DNA of 54,321 bases from Microbispora siamensis (GTDB lineage Bacteria > Actinomycetota > Actinomycetes > Streptosporangiales > Streptosporangiaceae), in NCBI RefSeq assembly GCF_016863095.1, contig NZ_BOOF01000061.1:1-54321 (forward strand). The letters are read 5' to 3'. A model generated the notes under the pieces. That model had not been told where the DNA came from. It saw only the letters and a list, made by a program, of their open reading frames with translations, and made no database searches. Within the stretch, counting starts at the first letter, position 1. The number at the start of each line of letters is the position of its first letter. A program made the position numbers and the translations under genes. Positions 24,536 through 33,210 of the stretch are shown here, in pieces.

Positions 24536-25864
24536 TCAGCTGTCGACGTGGAGCCAGTAGGCTCCGCGCGGGCCGCCCTCGCGGCAGTGGGCGTGGTAGC
24601 CGTCGAGCAGCGCCTGCGCGTCGGCGGTGGCCTCCTTGAGACGGGCCTCCGGGTCGGCGCCCCGCACCAGCACGTCCTCCACGGCACGCATCACCAGGCG
24701 CTGGATGTGGGCGTAGCCCCCGATCACCGCCTGGGTCGGCTCGCCGTCCATCATCTCGAGCTGCTCGCTGGCGACCCGGAAGTAGGGCTGGTCGGCGAAC
24801 CAGCCCTCCTCGTCCAGCAGCGCGAGCGCCGGCTTGGTGACGGGCGCGGAGCCGTACACCTTGTGCCACTCGGCGGCGTTGCGGGGATTGTTGAGGTAGA
24901 GCATGAACGCCAGCGCGCCGTCCCGCACGGCCTCGTCCAGGCCGTCCGCCAGCCATAGGGAGTCGCCGCCGATCCAGTTGCCGGCGTACGGCACGCGGCC
25001 GTTGTGCGGCACCGGGCTGACCGCGATGTCGAAGCCCTCCCGCCGGGCGCCCTCGACCATGTACTTGGCGTCGAACGACGAGCTCAGCCGGAAGGCGATG
25101 CGCTGGTCGGTGAACGCCTTGAACGTGCCCTCCCAGTCCTGCATCGCACCGGTGTAGAGGAAGTGGCCCCGCTGGTAGAGCCGGTTCCACCAGTCCACGT
25201 ACGCCAGCATCTCCGGAGTGGCGAGGTCGACGGTGGTCGCGCGGCCGGACCGGCCGTTGCGGTGCCCGGCGAAGATCGCGCCCTGCTGGGCCAGCGCGTG
25301 CTGGACGAACTTGCCGTCGATCACCCAGGCCATCCCGTGCGAGGGGCCCCCGTCGAGCTTCGCGATCGCCTGGCAGGCGGCGTCGACCTCGTCCCAGGTG
25401 CGCGGGGGCTCGGCGATCCCGGCGGCCCTGAGCACCGTCATGTTCGTGTAGAGGAGCATCGTCGACAGCGTCAGCGGCATCGACGACAGGTCCCCCTCCA
25501 GCGTGTAGTAGCCGCGGACCGCGTCCACGAGGTCGTCCAGCACGACCGGCTCGCCGAGGATCTCCGTGCGGCCGCCGATGGCCTTCTCCACAGAGGTGTA
25601 CAACGGGCGGCCGTCCCGCGCCCGCGTGTCGCGCGCGTGCTGGGTGGCGCCGGTGTAGTACGACGCGATCGTGGGCGGCCGGCCCTGCGCGGCGGCCTCG
25701 GCGACCTCCTCGGGCAGCTTCTGCCACCAGCAGGTGGTGATGTCGATCCGATATTCCGGGTGGGCGCGCTCGAATTCCTCGGCCCTTTTCCGCACGGTCT
25801 CCAGAAAAGCCGGGAACGGATAATGCGAGAACCAGGCGTCGATGACGATCGTGTCTGAGCTCAT
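24536..25864 (-). CDS. UgpB-like solute-binding protein without a signal peptide
   Basis: This 442-residue protein has the fold pattern of family 1 ABC sugar/glycerol-phosphate binding proteins: an N-terminal strand IVIDAWFSHYP, FERAHPEYRIDITTCWW, LLYTNMTVLRAAGIAEPPRTWDEV, and NWIGGDSLWLADG with FMLYLNNPRNAAEW. Normally these are lipoproteins with a signal peptide and lipobox Cys. Here the protein starts directly at the mature fold (MSSDTIVIDAW), and an in-frame TGA lies 6 codons upstream (25880-25882), so no leader can be recovered. It should be cytoplasmic. No ABC permease or ATPase genes are nearby. It may bind a pathway intermediate or the product. The ribosome site is AAAGAGG. Confidence 0.8.
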   Translation of the reverse strand: MSSDTIVIDAWFSHYPFPAFLETVRKRAEEFERAHPEYRIDITTCWWQKLPEEVAEAAAQGRPPTIASYYTGATQHARDTRARDGRPLYTSVEKAIGGRTEILGEPVVLDDLVDAVRGYYTLEGDLSSMPLTLSTMLLYTNMTVLRAAGIAEPPRTWDEVDAACQAIAKLDGGPSHGMAWVIDGKFVQHALAQQGAIFAGHRNGRSGRATTVDLATPEMLAYVDWWNRLYQRGHFLYTGAMQDWEGTFKAFTDQRIAFRLSSSFDAKYMVEGARREGFDIAVSPVPHNGRVPYAGNWIGGDSLWLADGLDEAVRDGALAFMLYLNNPRNAAEWHKVYGSAPVTKPALALLDEEGWFADQPYFRVASEQLEMMDGEPTQAVIGGYAHIQRLVMRAVEDVLVRGADPEARLKEATADAQALLDGYHAHCREGGPRGAYWLHVDS

Positions 25865-26128
25865 GTACGTCGGCCTCTTTCACCGGAAGGGTTTGCCTGG
25901 TGGCCCGAGCTTCGCGACGGCGCGGCCGCCAGACACGGACAATTCGCCATCCATCGTCCGTGGCCGCCTGATTCGCGGCATCTCTGCGCGTGCTTGTTTC
26001 ACCGCCGCCGCCCCTATCGGCGGGCGGCGGACCGTGAATCGCAATACGGGAGATGCGGTCCGCGGGCCCGGCTTGCGACGCTGGCCTCATGCCGAATTCG
26101 ACGACGAGAGCGTGAGGACGGCGCAACG

Positions 26129-27367
26129 ATGGGAGTAGCCGCGACCCTTTCCGGACACCGCGTTCCCGGCCCGCCCGAGCCGGACCTCACCCCCTCGGAA
26201 GTCGTGGCGCGGGCCGAGGCCATCGCGCCGTCCCTGGTCGAGCGCCAGGCCGAAACCGAGCGGCGCACCTTCTACGCCGAGGACACGCACGAGGAGTTCT
26301 CCCGGGCCGGCTTCTACCGGATCCTGGTTCCTCGCCGGTACGGCGGCTACGAGTTCGGCGTGGAGACGTTCGTGCGCGTGGTCATCGCGCTGGCCCGCGG
26401 CTGCCCCTCGACCGGCTGGATGTACTGCCTCGGGGCGTCACACGCGCTCGCGGTGGCCTCGCTCTTCGAGGAGCGGGCGCAGGCCGAACTGTTCGCCGGC
26501 GGCGACTTCATCTGCCCCGCCACCGTCGTTCCCAGCGGCGCCGCGGAGCGGCACCCGGACGGCGGCTGGGTGATCGACGGCACCTGGGGCTACTGCTCAG
26601 GCTCGCCCTACGCCACGCACTTCATGGGCCACACCATGGTCTCGGCCGGCGACGGGCGGGAGCCCGCGCCGATGCTGTTCGTCGTGCCGCGCGACCAGTG
26701 GACCCGCCTGGACGACTGGGGACACGCCCTCGGCCTGCGCGGCAGCGGCTCGCACAGCATCCGCGTCGAGCGCGGGCGTGTGCCCGACCACCACACCATC
26801 GCCGCGCACATGAGCCAGCTGACCGTCACCGACGGCACGCCCGGCCGGGCCCTGCACGACAACCCCGAGTACGGAGGCGGCCAGCTCAGCTTCATGGTGC
26901 TGGAGGACGCGGCGCTCGCCGTCGGCATGGCGAAGGGAGCCCTGGACGCCTACGAGGACCTCATGCGCACCCGGACGACGTCCTTCCCGCCCATCGTGGT
27001 CCGCGCCGAGGACCCCGACTACCAGTTCCGGTACGGCAAGGCCGCCGGCATGATCGCCACGGCCGAGGCGGCGACCCTGGACGCCGTCCGGCAGTGGCGG
27101 GAGACCGCGGCCCTCGGTCCCGCCGCCGTGACCAAGGAGCAGGAGCTGCGCATCGCGGCCATCTGCGGGGAGGCCGTCACGCTCTGCTGGCGCGCGGTGG
27201 AGCGGTACCTGTTCCCCACCGCCGGCTCCAGCGCCGTGCGCCACGGCGAGCGCATCGAGCGCGTGTGGCGGGACATGTCGATGTTCCACACCCACGCCGG
27301 GGTGTCGACCTTCCTCGCCACCCTCGCCAAGCGCGACCTGGCCCGGGCCCGGTTCGGCATCGGATAG
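26129..27367 (+). CDS. Acyl-CoA-dehydrogenase-fold flavin monooxygenase
   Basis: This 412-residue protein is placed at ATG 26129. Like the enzyme at 7160, it belongs to the ACAD-fold hydroxylase branch: ILVPRRYGGYEFGVETFVRV (near 66-85), CPSTGWMYCLGASHALAVASLF, VIDGTWGYCSGSPYATHFMG, and WGHALGLRGSGSHSIRVE. The dehydrogenase catalytic glutamate motif is not present. The C-terminal helices include FPTAGSSAVRHGERIERVWRDMSMFHTHAG, which is common in two-component aromatic or heteroatom oxygenases. It requires FADH2 or FMNH2 from a reductase, which is not seen here. It lies 109 bp upstream of the SgcC-like hydroxylase, so both may act on the same tethered aromatic unit. Confidence 0.8.
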   Translation: MGVAATLSGHRVPGPPEPDLTPSEVVARAEAIAPSLVERQAETERRTFYAEDTHEEFSRAGFYRILVPRRYGGYEFGVETFVRVVIALARGCPSTGWMYCLGASHALAVASLFEERAQAELFAGGDFICPATVVPSGAAERHPDGGWVIDGTWGYCSGSPYATHFMGHTMVSAGDGREPAPMLFVVPRDQWTRLDDWGHALGLRGSGSHSIRVERGRVPDHHTIAAHMSQLTVTDGTPGRALHDNPEYGGGQLSFMVLEDAALAVGMAKGALDAYEDLMRTRTTSFPPIVVRAEDPDYQFRYGKAAGMIATAEAATLDAVRQWRETAALGPAAVTKEQELRIAAICGEAVTLCWRAVERYLFPTAGSSAVRHGERIERVWRDMSMFHTHAGVSTFLATLAKRDLARARFGIG

Positions 27368-27476
27368 GGCGCGACCGACACAGTTGACACGCGCCGGCGA
27401 TGCCGTGCAGCGAGCGCTCCCTCAAGCCCTCGATGCGGGGACAAGCCGGGCGACGAGGACGAAAGGGAGAGGGCCG

Positions 27477-29048
27477 ATGACGGACCTTCTGGACAACGCG
27501 CCCGTCACGGAGGACGCGCGGCCGAAGACGCGCCCCATGACCGGCGCCGAGTACATCGAGAGCCTCCGCGACGACCGGGAGATCTTCCTGTACGGCGACC
27601 GGGTCCGGGACGTCACCACGCATCCGGCGTTCCACAACCCGATCCGGATGACGGCCCGGCTGTACGACGCCCTGCACGACCCGCAGACGCGTGACGTGCT
27701 GACCACGCCGACCGACACCGGCAGCGACGGGTACACCCACAGTTTCTTCACCACCCCGCGCAGCGCGGCCGACCTGGTGGCGAACCAGCAGGCCATCGCG
27801 GCCTGGGCGCGGATGACGTACGGGTGGATGGGGCGCAGCCCCGACTACAAGGCGGCCTTCCTCGGCACACTGGGCGCCAACGCGGACTTCTACGAGCCCT
27901 TCTCCGACAACGCCCGCCGCTGGTACCGGGAGTCGCAGGAGAAGGTTCTGTACTGGAACCACGCGATCGTGCACCCCCCGGTCGACCGTAACCGGCCGCC
28001 GGACGAGGTGGCCGACGTCTTCGTGCACGTGGAGCGGGAGACCGACGCCGGACTGGTGGTCAGCGGCGCCAAGGTCGTGGCGACCGGATCGGCGCTCACC
28101 CACTACAACTTCATCGCGCACTACGGCCTGCCGATCAAGGACAGGAAATTCGCCCTGGTGGCGACCGTCCCGATGGGCGCGCCCGGGCTGAAGCTCATCT
28201 GCCGCCCGTCCTACACCGCGACCGCGGCGGTGATGGGCAGCCCGTTCGACTACCCGCTCTCCTCCCGGCTGGACGAGAACGACACGATCCTCGTGCTCGA
28301 CAAGGTACTCATCCCCTGGGAGAACGTGTTCATCTACGGCCACCTCGGCAAGGTGCAGCTCTTCACCGGCCGCTCGGGGTTCCCCGAGCGCTTCACCTTC
28401 CACGGCTGCACCCGGCTCGCGGTCAAGCTGGAGTTCATCGCCGGCCTGCTGGCCAAGGCCGTCGAGATCACCGGCACCAAGGACTTCCGGGGCGTGCAGA
28501 GCCGTATCGGCGAGGTGCTGGCGTGGCGCAACCTCTTCTGGGCGCTGTCGGACGCCGCCGCCCGCAACCCCGTGCCGTGGAACAACGGCGCCGTGCTGCC
28601 CAACCCGCAGTACGGCCTGGCGTACCGCTGGTTCATGCAGGTCGGCTACCCCCGCGTCAAGGAGATCGTCGAGCAGGACATCGCCAGCGGCCTCATCTAC
28701 ATCAACTCCAGCGCCGAGGACTTCAAGAACCCCGAGATCCGTCCGTACCTCGACAAGTACGTGCGCGGCTCCAACGGCGTGGACGCGGTCGAGCGGGTCA
28801 AGGTCATGAAACTGCTGTGGGACGCGGTCGGCACCGAGTTCGGTGGGCGGCACGAGCTGTACGAGCGCAACTACGCCGGCAGCCACGAGGCCACCAGGAT
28901 CGAACTCCTGGCGGCGCAGACCGCCGGCGGCCAGCTCGACGGATACAAGGCGTTCGTCGACCAGTGCCTCGGCGAGTACGACCTGGACGGGTGGACGGTG
29001 CCGGACCTGTCGTCCTTCGACGAGCTGCGGCGGATCGGCGAACTGTAG
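27477..29048 (+). CDS. SgcC-like FAD-dependent aromatic hydroxylase (HpaB family)
   Basis: This 523-residue protein starts at ATG 27477 behind AAAGGGAGAGGG. It is a 4-hydroxyphenylacetate 3-hydroxylase (HpaB) family member: MTGAEYIESLRDDREIFLYGDRV at the N-terminus, HPAFHNPIRMTARLYDALHD, THSFFTTPRSAADLVANQQA, and the flavin/substrate core with WNHAIVHPPVDRN and ATGSALTHYNF. The closest functional analogy recalled is SgcC of C-1027, which hydroxylates C-5 of a carrier-bound beta-tyrosine. The SgcC4-like aminomutase and SgcC5-like condensation enzyme close by support the same type of substrate. SgcC uses free FADH2 from a separate reductase (SgcE6), which is absent here. Product: probably a 3-hydroxy-beta-tyrosyl (beta-DOPA-like) group. 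Confidence 0.87.
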   Translation: MTDLLDNAPVTEDARPKTRPMTGAEYIESLRDDREIFLYGDRVRDVTTHPAFHNPIRMTARLYDALHDPQTRDVLTTPTDTGSDGYTHSFFTTPRSAADLVANQQAIAAWARMTYGWMGRSPDYKAAFLGTLGANADFYEPFSDNARRWYRESQEKVLYWNHAIVHPPVDRNRPPDEVADVFVHVERETDAGLVVSGAKVVATGSALTHYNFIAHYGLPIKDRKFALVATVPMGAPGLKLICRPSYTATAAVMGSPFDYPLSSRLDENDTILVLDKVLIPWENVFIYGHLGKVQLFTGRSGFPERFTFHGCTRLAVKLEFIAGLLAKAVEITGTKDFRGVQSRIGEVLAWRNLFWALSDAAARNPVPWNNGAVLPNPQYGLAYRWFMQVGYPRVKEIVEQDIASGLIYINSSAEDFKNPEIRPYLDKYVRGSNGVDAVERVKVMKLLWDAVGTEFGGRHELYERNYAGSHEATRIELLAAQTAGGQLDGYKAFVDQCLGEYDLDGWTVPDLSSFDELRRIGEL

Positions 29049-29093
29049 GGTCCTTCCCCCGCGGCCCGCGGGACGCGGCCTCTGCCGGCAGGC

Positions 29094-29129
29094 GACGCGC
29101 CGCCGGGGTGTCAGCCCCGGCGGCGCGTC
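29094..29129 (+). terminator. 15-bp hairpin with TTTT, plus-strand terminator
   Basis: Perfect stem 29094-29108 / 29115-29129 with a 6-nt loop, followed by CGTTTT. It ends the transcript of the SgcC-like gene. Confidence 0.85.
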
Positions 29130-29224
29130 CGTTTTCCCGGCTCCGTGTCTCCTGGCTCCGTGTCCGGCTGTCCGCCCCCGCCTCCGGCTTCGCGTTCTCG
29201 CCCGTGGCCGCGCGCATGAAATAA

Positions 29225-29260
29225 GCGACGGGCGCGGCCGGGGTCGGCCGCGCCCGTCGC
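29225..29260 (-). terminator. 16-bp hairpin, minus-strand terminator
   Basis: Perfect stem 29225-29240 / 29245-29260 with a 4-nt loop. On the minus strand it follows the PhyH stop (29284) and is followed by TTATTT. It is the end of the 36483-29284 operon. Confidence 0.85.
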
Positions 29261-29283
29261 GTCGGGTGCGATATCGAACCGGG

Positions 29284-30177
29284 TCAGACGGCGTGGGCGG
29301 GCTCGGCCGGCCACGCCTCCTGGAGACCGGCCGCGCGCCGGACCTCGGCCGGCTGCAGCACGATGTCCGGGTCGTGCATCTCCACCCAGCCCAGGCCCGG
29401 CGGGCAGCGGTCGTAGCCGAGGAGGCGCCGCACCTCCTCCGGGTAGGCGAGCACCTTCTCCCTCGGCACCGCGAGGTACTGGTTCTCCTCCTGGCGGAGG
29501 TTGCCCAGGTCCAGCGCGATGGTCATGCCCGTGCGCGGCACGTCGGTGACGTTCCGGCCACCGCCGTGGTAGACGCCGCCCACCCAGATCAGGCCGGACC
29601 CGGCCGGCATGACCGTGGGAACGGCCTCCTCGGCCTGCGGGGCGCGCTCATCGTCCCAGTGGTGGCTGCCGGGGATCACCAGCGTGCCGCCGTTCTCGGC
29701 GGTGAAGTCGCTCATCGCGAGCATGAGCTGCACCCGAGTGGTGTTGCCCGGGTGGGAGGTCAGGTGCAGGGCGTCGTCGCGGTGCAGCGGCTGCTTGCCC
29801 TGCCCCTTGTGGATCTGGATCAGCTGGGTGGTGCTGATCTGGATGCTCGGCGTCACCTCCTGCCGCGACCGGCCGATCCACATGGTCTTCGGCTTCTGCA
29901 TCAGGGCCCTGGCCGCGCCGAGGTACAGGCGCTGCGTGACCACCGGCGTGAGGCGGGTCGTACGGGCGAACAGCGACGACACACGCCGCGTGCGGAACCC
30001 GTCGTACCAGTTGTCGCTGAAGGTGTCGACGTCCAGCGCCGGGCCGAGGTCGGCCCACAGCCCCGCCAGCGTCTCCTCGTCGACGAAGTTCTCGACGATC
30101 ACCGCGCCGTCCCGTTCGATGATCGCGACGACGTCGTCAAGGTCGGCGTCGGGCCGCACCCTCGTCAGTTCGGCCAT
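29284..30177 (-). CDS. PhyH-type Fe(II)/2-oxoglutarate dioxygenase
   Basis: This 297-residue protein belongs to the phytanoyl-CoA dioxygenase family. The iron-binding facial triad is visible: His132 and Asp134 in LHRDDALH, and His204 in GVYHGGGRN; Arg215 in DVPRTGMTI is the likely 2-oxoglutarate anchor. NGGTLVIPGSHHWD is the standard family strand-turn. Members hydroxylate, halogenate (when Asp is lost) or desaturate free or carrier-bound substrates. Here Asp is kept, so hydroxylation or a related oxidation is expected. It is the last gene of the beta-tyrosine operon, 6 bp after the condensation enzyme. Beta- or alpha-carbon hydroxylation of the amino acid is one possibility. Confidence 0.88.
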   Translation of the reverse strand: MAELTRVRPDADLDDVVAIIERDGAVIVENFVDEETLAGLWADLGPALDVDTFSDNWYDGFRTRRVSSLFARTTRLTPVVTQRLYLGAARALMQKPKTMWIGRSRQEVTPSIQISTTQLIQIHKGQGKQPLHRDDALHLTSHPGNTTRVQLMLAMSDFTAENGGTLVIPGSHHWDDERAPQAEEAVPTVMPAGSGLIWVGGVYHGGGRNVTDVPRTGMTIALDLGNLRQEENQYLAVPREKVLAYPEEVRRLLGYDRCPPGLGWVEMHDPDIVLQPAEVRRAAGLQEAWPAEPAHAV

Positions 30178-30183
30178 CGTGTG

Positions 30184-31575
30184 TCACCTCTCTTCCGCAT
30201 CGGTCCGTACTCGGCCGGACGTGCCCCACGCCAGAGGCGCGTCCGGATCGGCGAGCACCGTGCGCAGCACTCGCAGGAACCGCGACACCATGTCGCGGAT
30301 GGTCTCCTCCACGAACAGGTTGGTGTTGAACCACAGGCTCGCGACGATGTCCCCCTCGGGGTGGATGTCCAGCGTCCACAGGGCGCCGTCGGGGACGTCG
30401 GTGGTGACCGGCTGGGACAGCACCCGCCGCCGCATGTCCGTGTACTCGATGTCGCCGATCCGCTCCCGCTCCAGGGAGAACGGGAACTGGAAGACCTGGA
30501 ACGAGATCACCGCGGTGTCGTCGCCCTCGAAGGACGCCGCCGCCTCGGGGGCCTGTTCCACGATCTGCCCGAACGGGATGTCGTGCGCGTACGCCCCGAT
30601 ACAGGCGGCGCGCACGCGGGCGATGACGTCGCGGAAGTCGCGACAGCCCGAGAGGTCGCTGCGCAGCGGCAGCAGGTTGAAGAACGAGCCGACGGTCTGC
30701 TGGAAGCGGGACTGGGTGCGCCCGGCCGCCAGCGTCGTCACCGCGATGTCGGTACGGCCGGTGACCTCGTGGAGGTACACCTCGTAGGCGGCGAGCAGGA
30801 CCATGAACGGCGAACTGCGCGTCGCCTTGGCCAGCGCCAGCGCGGCCGACGTCTCCTCGGGCCCGATCAGGAAGCGGTAGGCCGCGGTGCTCTTGGGCAG
30901 GTTCTCCGAGCGCCGCCGGTCCGTCCGGGTGGGGATGATCAGGCCGCCGGCCAGCGTCTCGCGCCAGTACTCCTTGGCCCGGGCGAACGCCGGCGAGGCG
31001 GCCCGCTCGCGGTCCCAGAGGGCGTACTCCTGGTACTGGTGCGCCGGGGGCAGCTCGGGCACGTCGTACCCGCGCCGGGCGGCGTACCGGTTGGCCAGGT
31101 CCTGGATCACCACCTTCATGGACCACTCGTCCACGGCGGAGTGGTGGGCGATGAGCGCGAGCACCGAGTCCCGCTCGTCGAACCGGCCGAGCACCGCGCG
31201 GATCAGCGGCAGCTCGTCCAGGCCGTAGGAGCCGCCTTCGAGCTCGATCAGCAGCTCCTCGGCGCGGCGGTCGCGCTCGTCCACCGGCACACCCGGCAGG
31301 TCGCGCACCTCCACCCGCGGCGGCTCGGCCGGCAGGATCTCCTGGTGCCGGTCTCCCTCGTCGCGGACCAACCGCGTGCGCAGCGCCTCGTGCCGCTCCA
31401 CCACGTCGTGGAGCGCCGCCCGCAAGGTGGGGACGTCGACCGCGCCACCGAGCCGCCACCCGCACACGATGTTGTATCTGGGCCCGAACGGCCCCTCCTC
31501 GTCCCCCTTGTCGAACAGGCAGAGGAACTCCTGGTTGAAGGAGAGCGGGACCCGCACCTTGTCCAGCGTGCTCAT
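30184..31575 (-). CDS. Free-standing condensation enzyme, SgcC5-like
   Basis: This 463-residue protein is a single NRPS condensation domain. The catalytic motif HHSAVDEWS is intact, with His144, His145 and Asp149. Other C-domain landmarks are RHEALRTRL (61-69), GRTQSRFQQTVGSFFNLLPLRSDLSG and IPFGQIVEQ. Length and stand-alone form match SgcC5, which forms an ester (and can form an amide) between a PCP-bound beta-tyrosine and the C-1027 enediyne core. The gene is 16 bp downstream of the aminomutase gene. Its acceptor here is unknown: an alcohol or amine on a core made elsewhere, or an amino-aryl acid. In contrast to the C domain of the upstream NRPS, this one looks active. Confidence 0.88.
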   Translation of the reverse strand: MSTLDKVRVPLSFNQEFLCLFDKGDEEGPFGPRYNIVCGWRLGGAVDVPTLRAALHDVVERHEALRTRLVRDEGDRHQEILPAEPPRVEVRDLPGVPVDERDRRAEELLIELEGGSYGLDELPLIRAVLGRFDERDSVLALIAHHSAVDEWSMKVVIQDLANRYAARRGYDVPELPPAHQYQEYALWDRERAASPAFARAKEYWRETLAGGLIIPTRTDRRRSENLPKSTAAYRFLIGPEETSAALALAKATRSSPFMVLLAAYEVYLHEVTGRTDIAVTTLAAGRTQSRFQQTVGSFFNLLPLRSDLSGCRDFRDVIARVRAACIGAYAHDIPFGQIVEQAPEAAASFEGDDTAVISFQVFQFPFSLERERIGDIEYTDMRRRVLSQPVTTDVPDGALWTLDIHPEGDIVASLWFNTNLFVEETIRDMVSRFLRVLRTVLADPDAPLAWGTSGRVRTDAEER

Positions 31576-31591
31576 GGTGTCCGCGTCCCCC

Positions 31592-33205
31592 TCACCGCAG
31601 CTCGACGCCGGCCCGCTCGACGGCCCGGCCGAACTCGTTGCGGGACAGCGCGGCGGCGACCAGCTCGATGTCGTCGGCCATGTAGCGGTCGCGGTCCAGC
31701 GTCGGCACGAGCGAGCGCACCATGTCGTACGCCGCCCGGCCGGCCGGGCTGAGCCCGTCGTACCTGCCGGACAGGTCCACCGCCTGCGCCGCGGCGAGGT
31801 ACTCCACCGCGAGGATCCGCGTGTTGTTCTGCAGGACGCGGCGGGCGTTGCGGGCGGCGATCAGGCCCATGCTGACCACGTCCTGGTTGTCGCCGTTCGA
31901 CGGGACGCTCTGGGTGCTGGCGGGGCCGATCGTCCGGTTCTCGGCCACCAGGGCGGTCGCCGGGTACTGGGCGCCGGCGAACCCGCTGTTGAGCCCGGGG
32001 TCGCCCGCGACGAGGAACTCGGGCAGGCCGTTGCTCAGGTGCCGGTTGAGCAGCCGGTTGGTGCGCCGCTCGGAGAACACCCCGAGCTGCGTGAGGGCGA
32101 TGGTCAGGTAGTCCATCACGAAGGCGACCGGCTGGCCGTGGAAGTTGGCCCCGTGGAAGACCTCCTTGCCCTCGAACACCAGAGGGTTGTCGTTGGAGGA
32201 GTTGAGCTCGATCTCCAGGGTGTTCGAGGCGTGGTAGGCGGCGTCCCTGACCGCGCCGACGACCTGCGGGATGGCCCGGAGGGTGTACGCCTTCTGCAGG
32301 TAGACCTCGGTGCGGTGGACGCCCCGGCCGCCGTTCTCGTCGCGGCCGGCGCTCAGCTCCCGGCGCAGGTCGGCGTGGTCGACGGCCAGGCGGCTGCCGT
32401 GCAGCAGCGTCCGCATGTTGGCGGCGGTGTCGATCTGCCCCCGGTGGGGCCGGGCCACGTCGTGGCCGTCCGCCCCGAAGGGGCTGGTCGAGCTCTGCAG
32501 GACCTCGCAGATCAGCGCGGTGACGATCTCCGCCTGCCGCACCTGGTCCAGGGCGCGGCCGACGACGAGGGAGCCGAGGCCGGTCATCGCCGAGGTGCCG
32601 TTGATCAGCGCGAGCCCCTCCTTGAAGCGCAGCCGCAGCGGCTCGATGCCGAGCTCGCGCAGCACCGGCCCGGTCCGCACGCGGCGGCCGTCGCGCAGGA
32701 CGTAGCCCTCGCCGATGACCGTGGCGGCGATGTGCGACAGCGGGGCGAGGTCGCCGCTGGCGCCCAGGGAGCCGATCTCGGGGATGGCCGGGGTGACGCC
32801 CAGGTTGAGGTAGAGGGCCAGGCGCTCGATCAGCTCGGGCCTGACGGCCGAGTAGCCCTTGGCCAGCGCGTTGACGCGGGCCGCGAGGATGGCCCTCGCC
32901 TCGTCCTCGGCGAAGATCGGGCCGACGCCCGCGCTGTGGCTGCGGACCAGGTTGGTCTGCAGCTCGGTCTCCTTGTCGGTGTCCACCAGCATGTAGATCA
33001 TCTCGCCGTAACCCGTGGTCACGCCGTAGACGGGGATCCCCTGCTGGATGATGTCCTCGAACAGCCGCCGGTTCGCCGCTGCCTTGGCGAGGGCGGCGGG
33101 CGCGACGGCGCACACGGCCCGTTCCTCGGCGACGCGGCGCACGCCCTGGATGTCCAGGGTCTCGCCATCGAAGTCGACCGACGTTTCGGTCTCGACCAGA
33201 GTCAC
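31592..33205 (-). CDS. MIO-type tyrosine 2,3-aminomutase, SgcC4-like
   Basis: This protein has 537 residues from GTG 33205, chosen because it gives the SgcC4 length (about 539) and has GGGGTGAGA upstream; GTG 33214, overlapping the upstream TGA, is an alternative. It is an ammonia-lyase/aminomutase with the MIO tripeptide Ala149-Ser150-Gly151 in GSLGASGDLAPLSH. Tyr60 and the TTGYGEMIYM loop hold the catalytic tyrosine, and His90 in NLVRSHSAG is the histidine that favours tyrosine over phenylalanine. From memory the sequence closely follows SgcC4 of C-1027, including ARPHRGQIDTAANMR and STQSVPSNGDNQDVVSMG. It converts L-tyrosine to beta-tyrosine, possibly through 4-coumarate. Confidence 0.93.
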   Translation of the reverse strand: MTLVETETSVDFDGETLDIQGVRRVAEERAVCAVAPAALAKAAANRRLFEDIIQQGIPVYGVTTGYGEMIYMLVDTDKETELQTNLVRSHSAGVGPIFAEDEARAILAARVNALAKGYSAVRPELIERLALYLNLGVTPAIPEIGSLGASGDLAPLSHIAATVIGEGYVLRDGRRVRTGPVLRELGIEPLRLRFKEGLALINGTSAMTGLGSLVVGRALDQVRQAEIVTALICEVLQSSTSPFGADGHDVARPHRGQIDTAANMRTLLHGSRLAVDHADLRRELSAGRDENGGRGVHRTEVYLQKAYTLRAIPQVVGAVRDAAYHASNTLEIELNSSNDNPLVFEGKEVFHGANFHGQPVAFVMDYLTIALTQLGVFSERRTNRLLNRHLSNGLPEFLVAGDPGLNSGFAGAQYPATALVAENRTIGPASTQSVPSNGDNQDVVSMGLIAARNARRVLQNNTRILAVEYLAAAQAVDLSGRYDGLSPAGRAAYDMVRSLVPTLDRDRYMADDIELVAAALSRNEFGRAVERAGVELR

Positions 33206-33210
33206 AACTC

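Noticed and set aside
29284..30177. Idea that the PhyH protein is an Fe/2-oxoglutarate halogenase
   Set aside because: The iron-binding Asp134 is retained; halogenases of this class replace it with Ala or Gly.
31592..33205. Histidine ammonia-lyase
   Set aside because: The MIO fold is shared, but the TTGYGEMIYM loop and the NLVRSH histidine match tyrosine aminomutases/lyases, and the context is a beta-tyrosine pathway.
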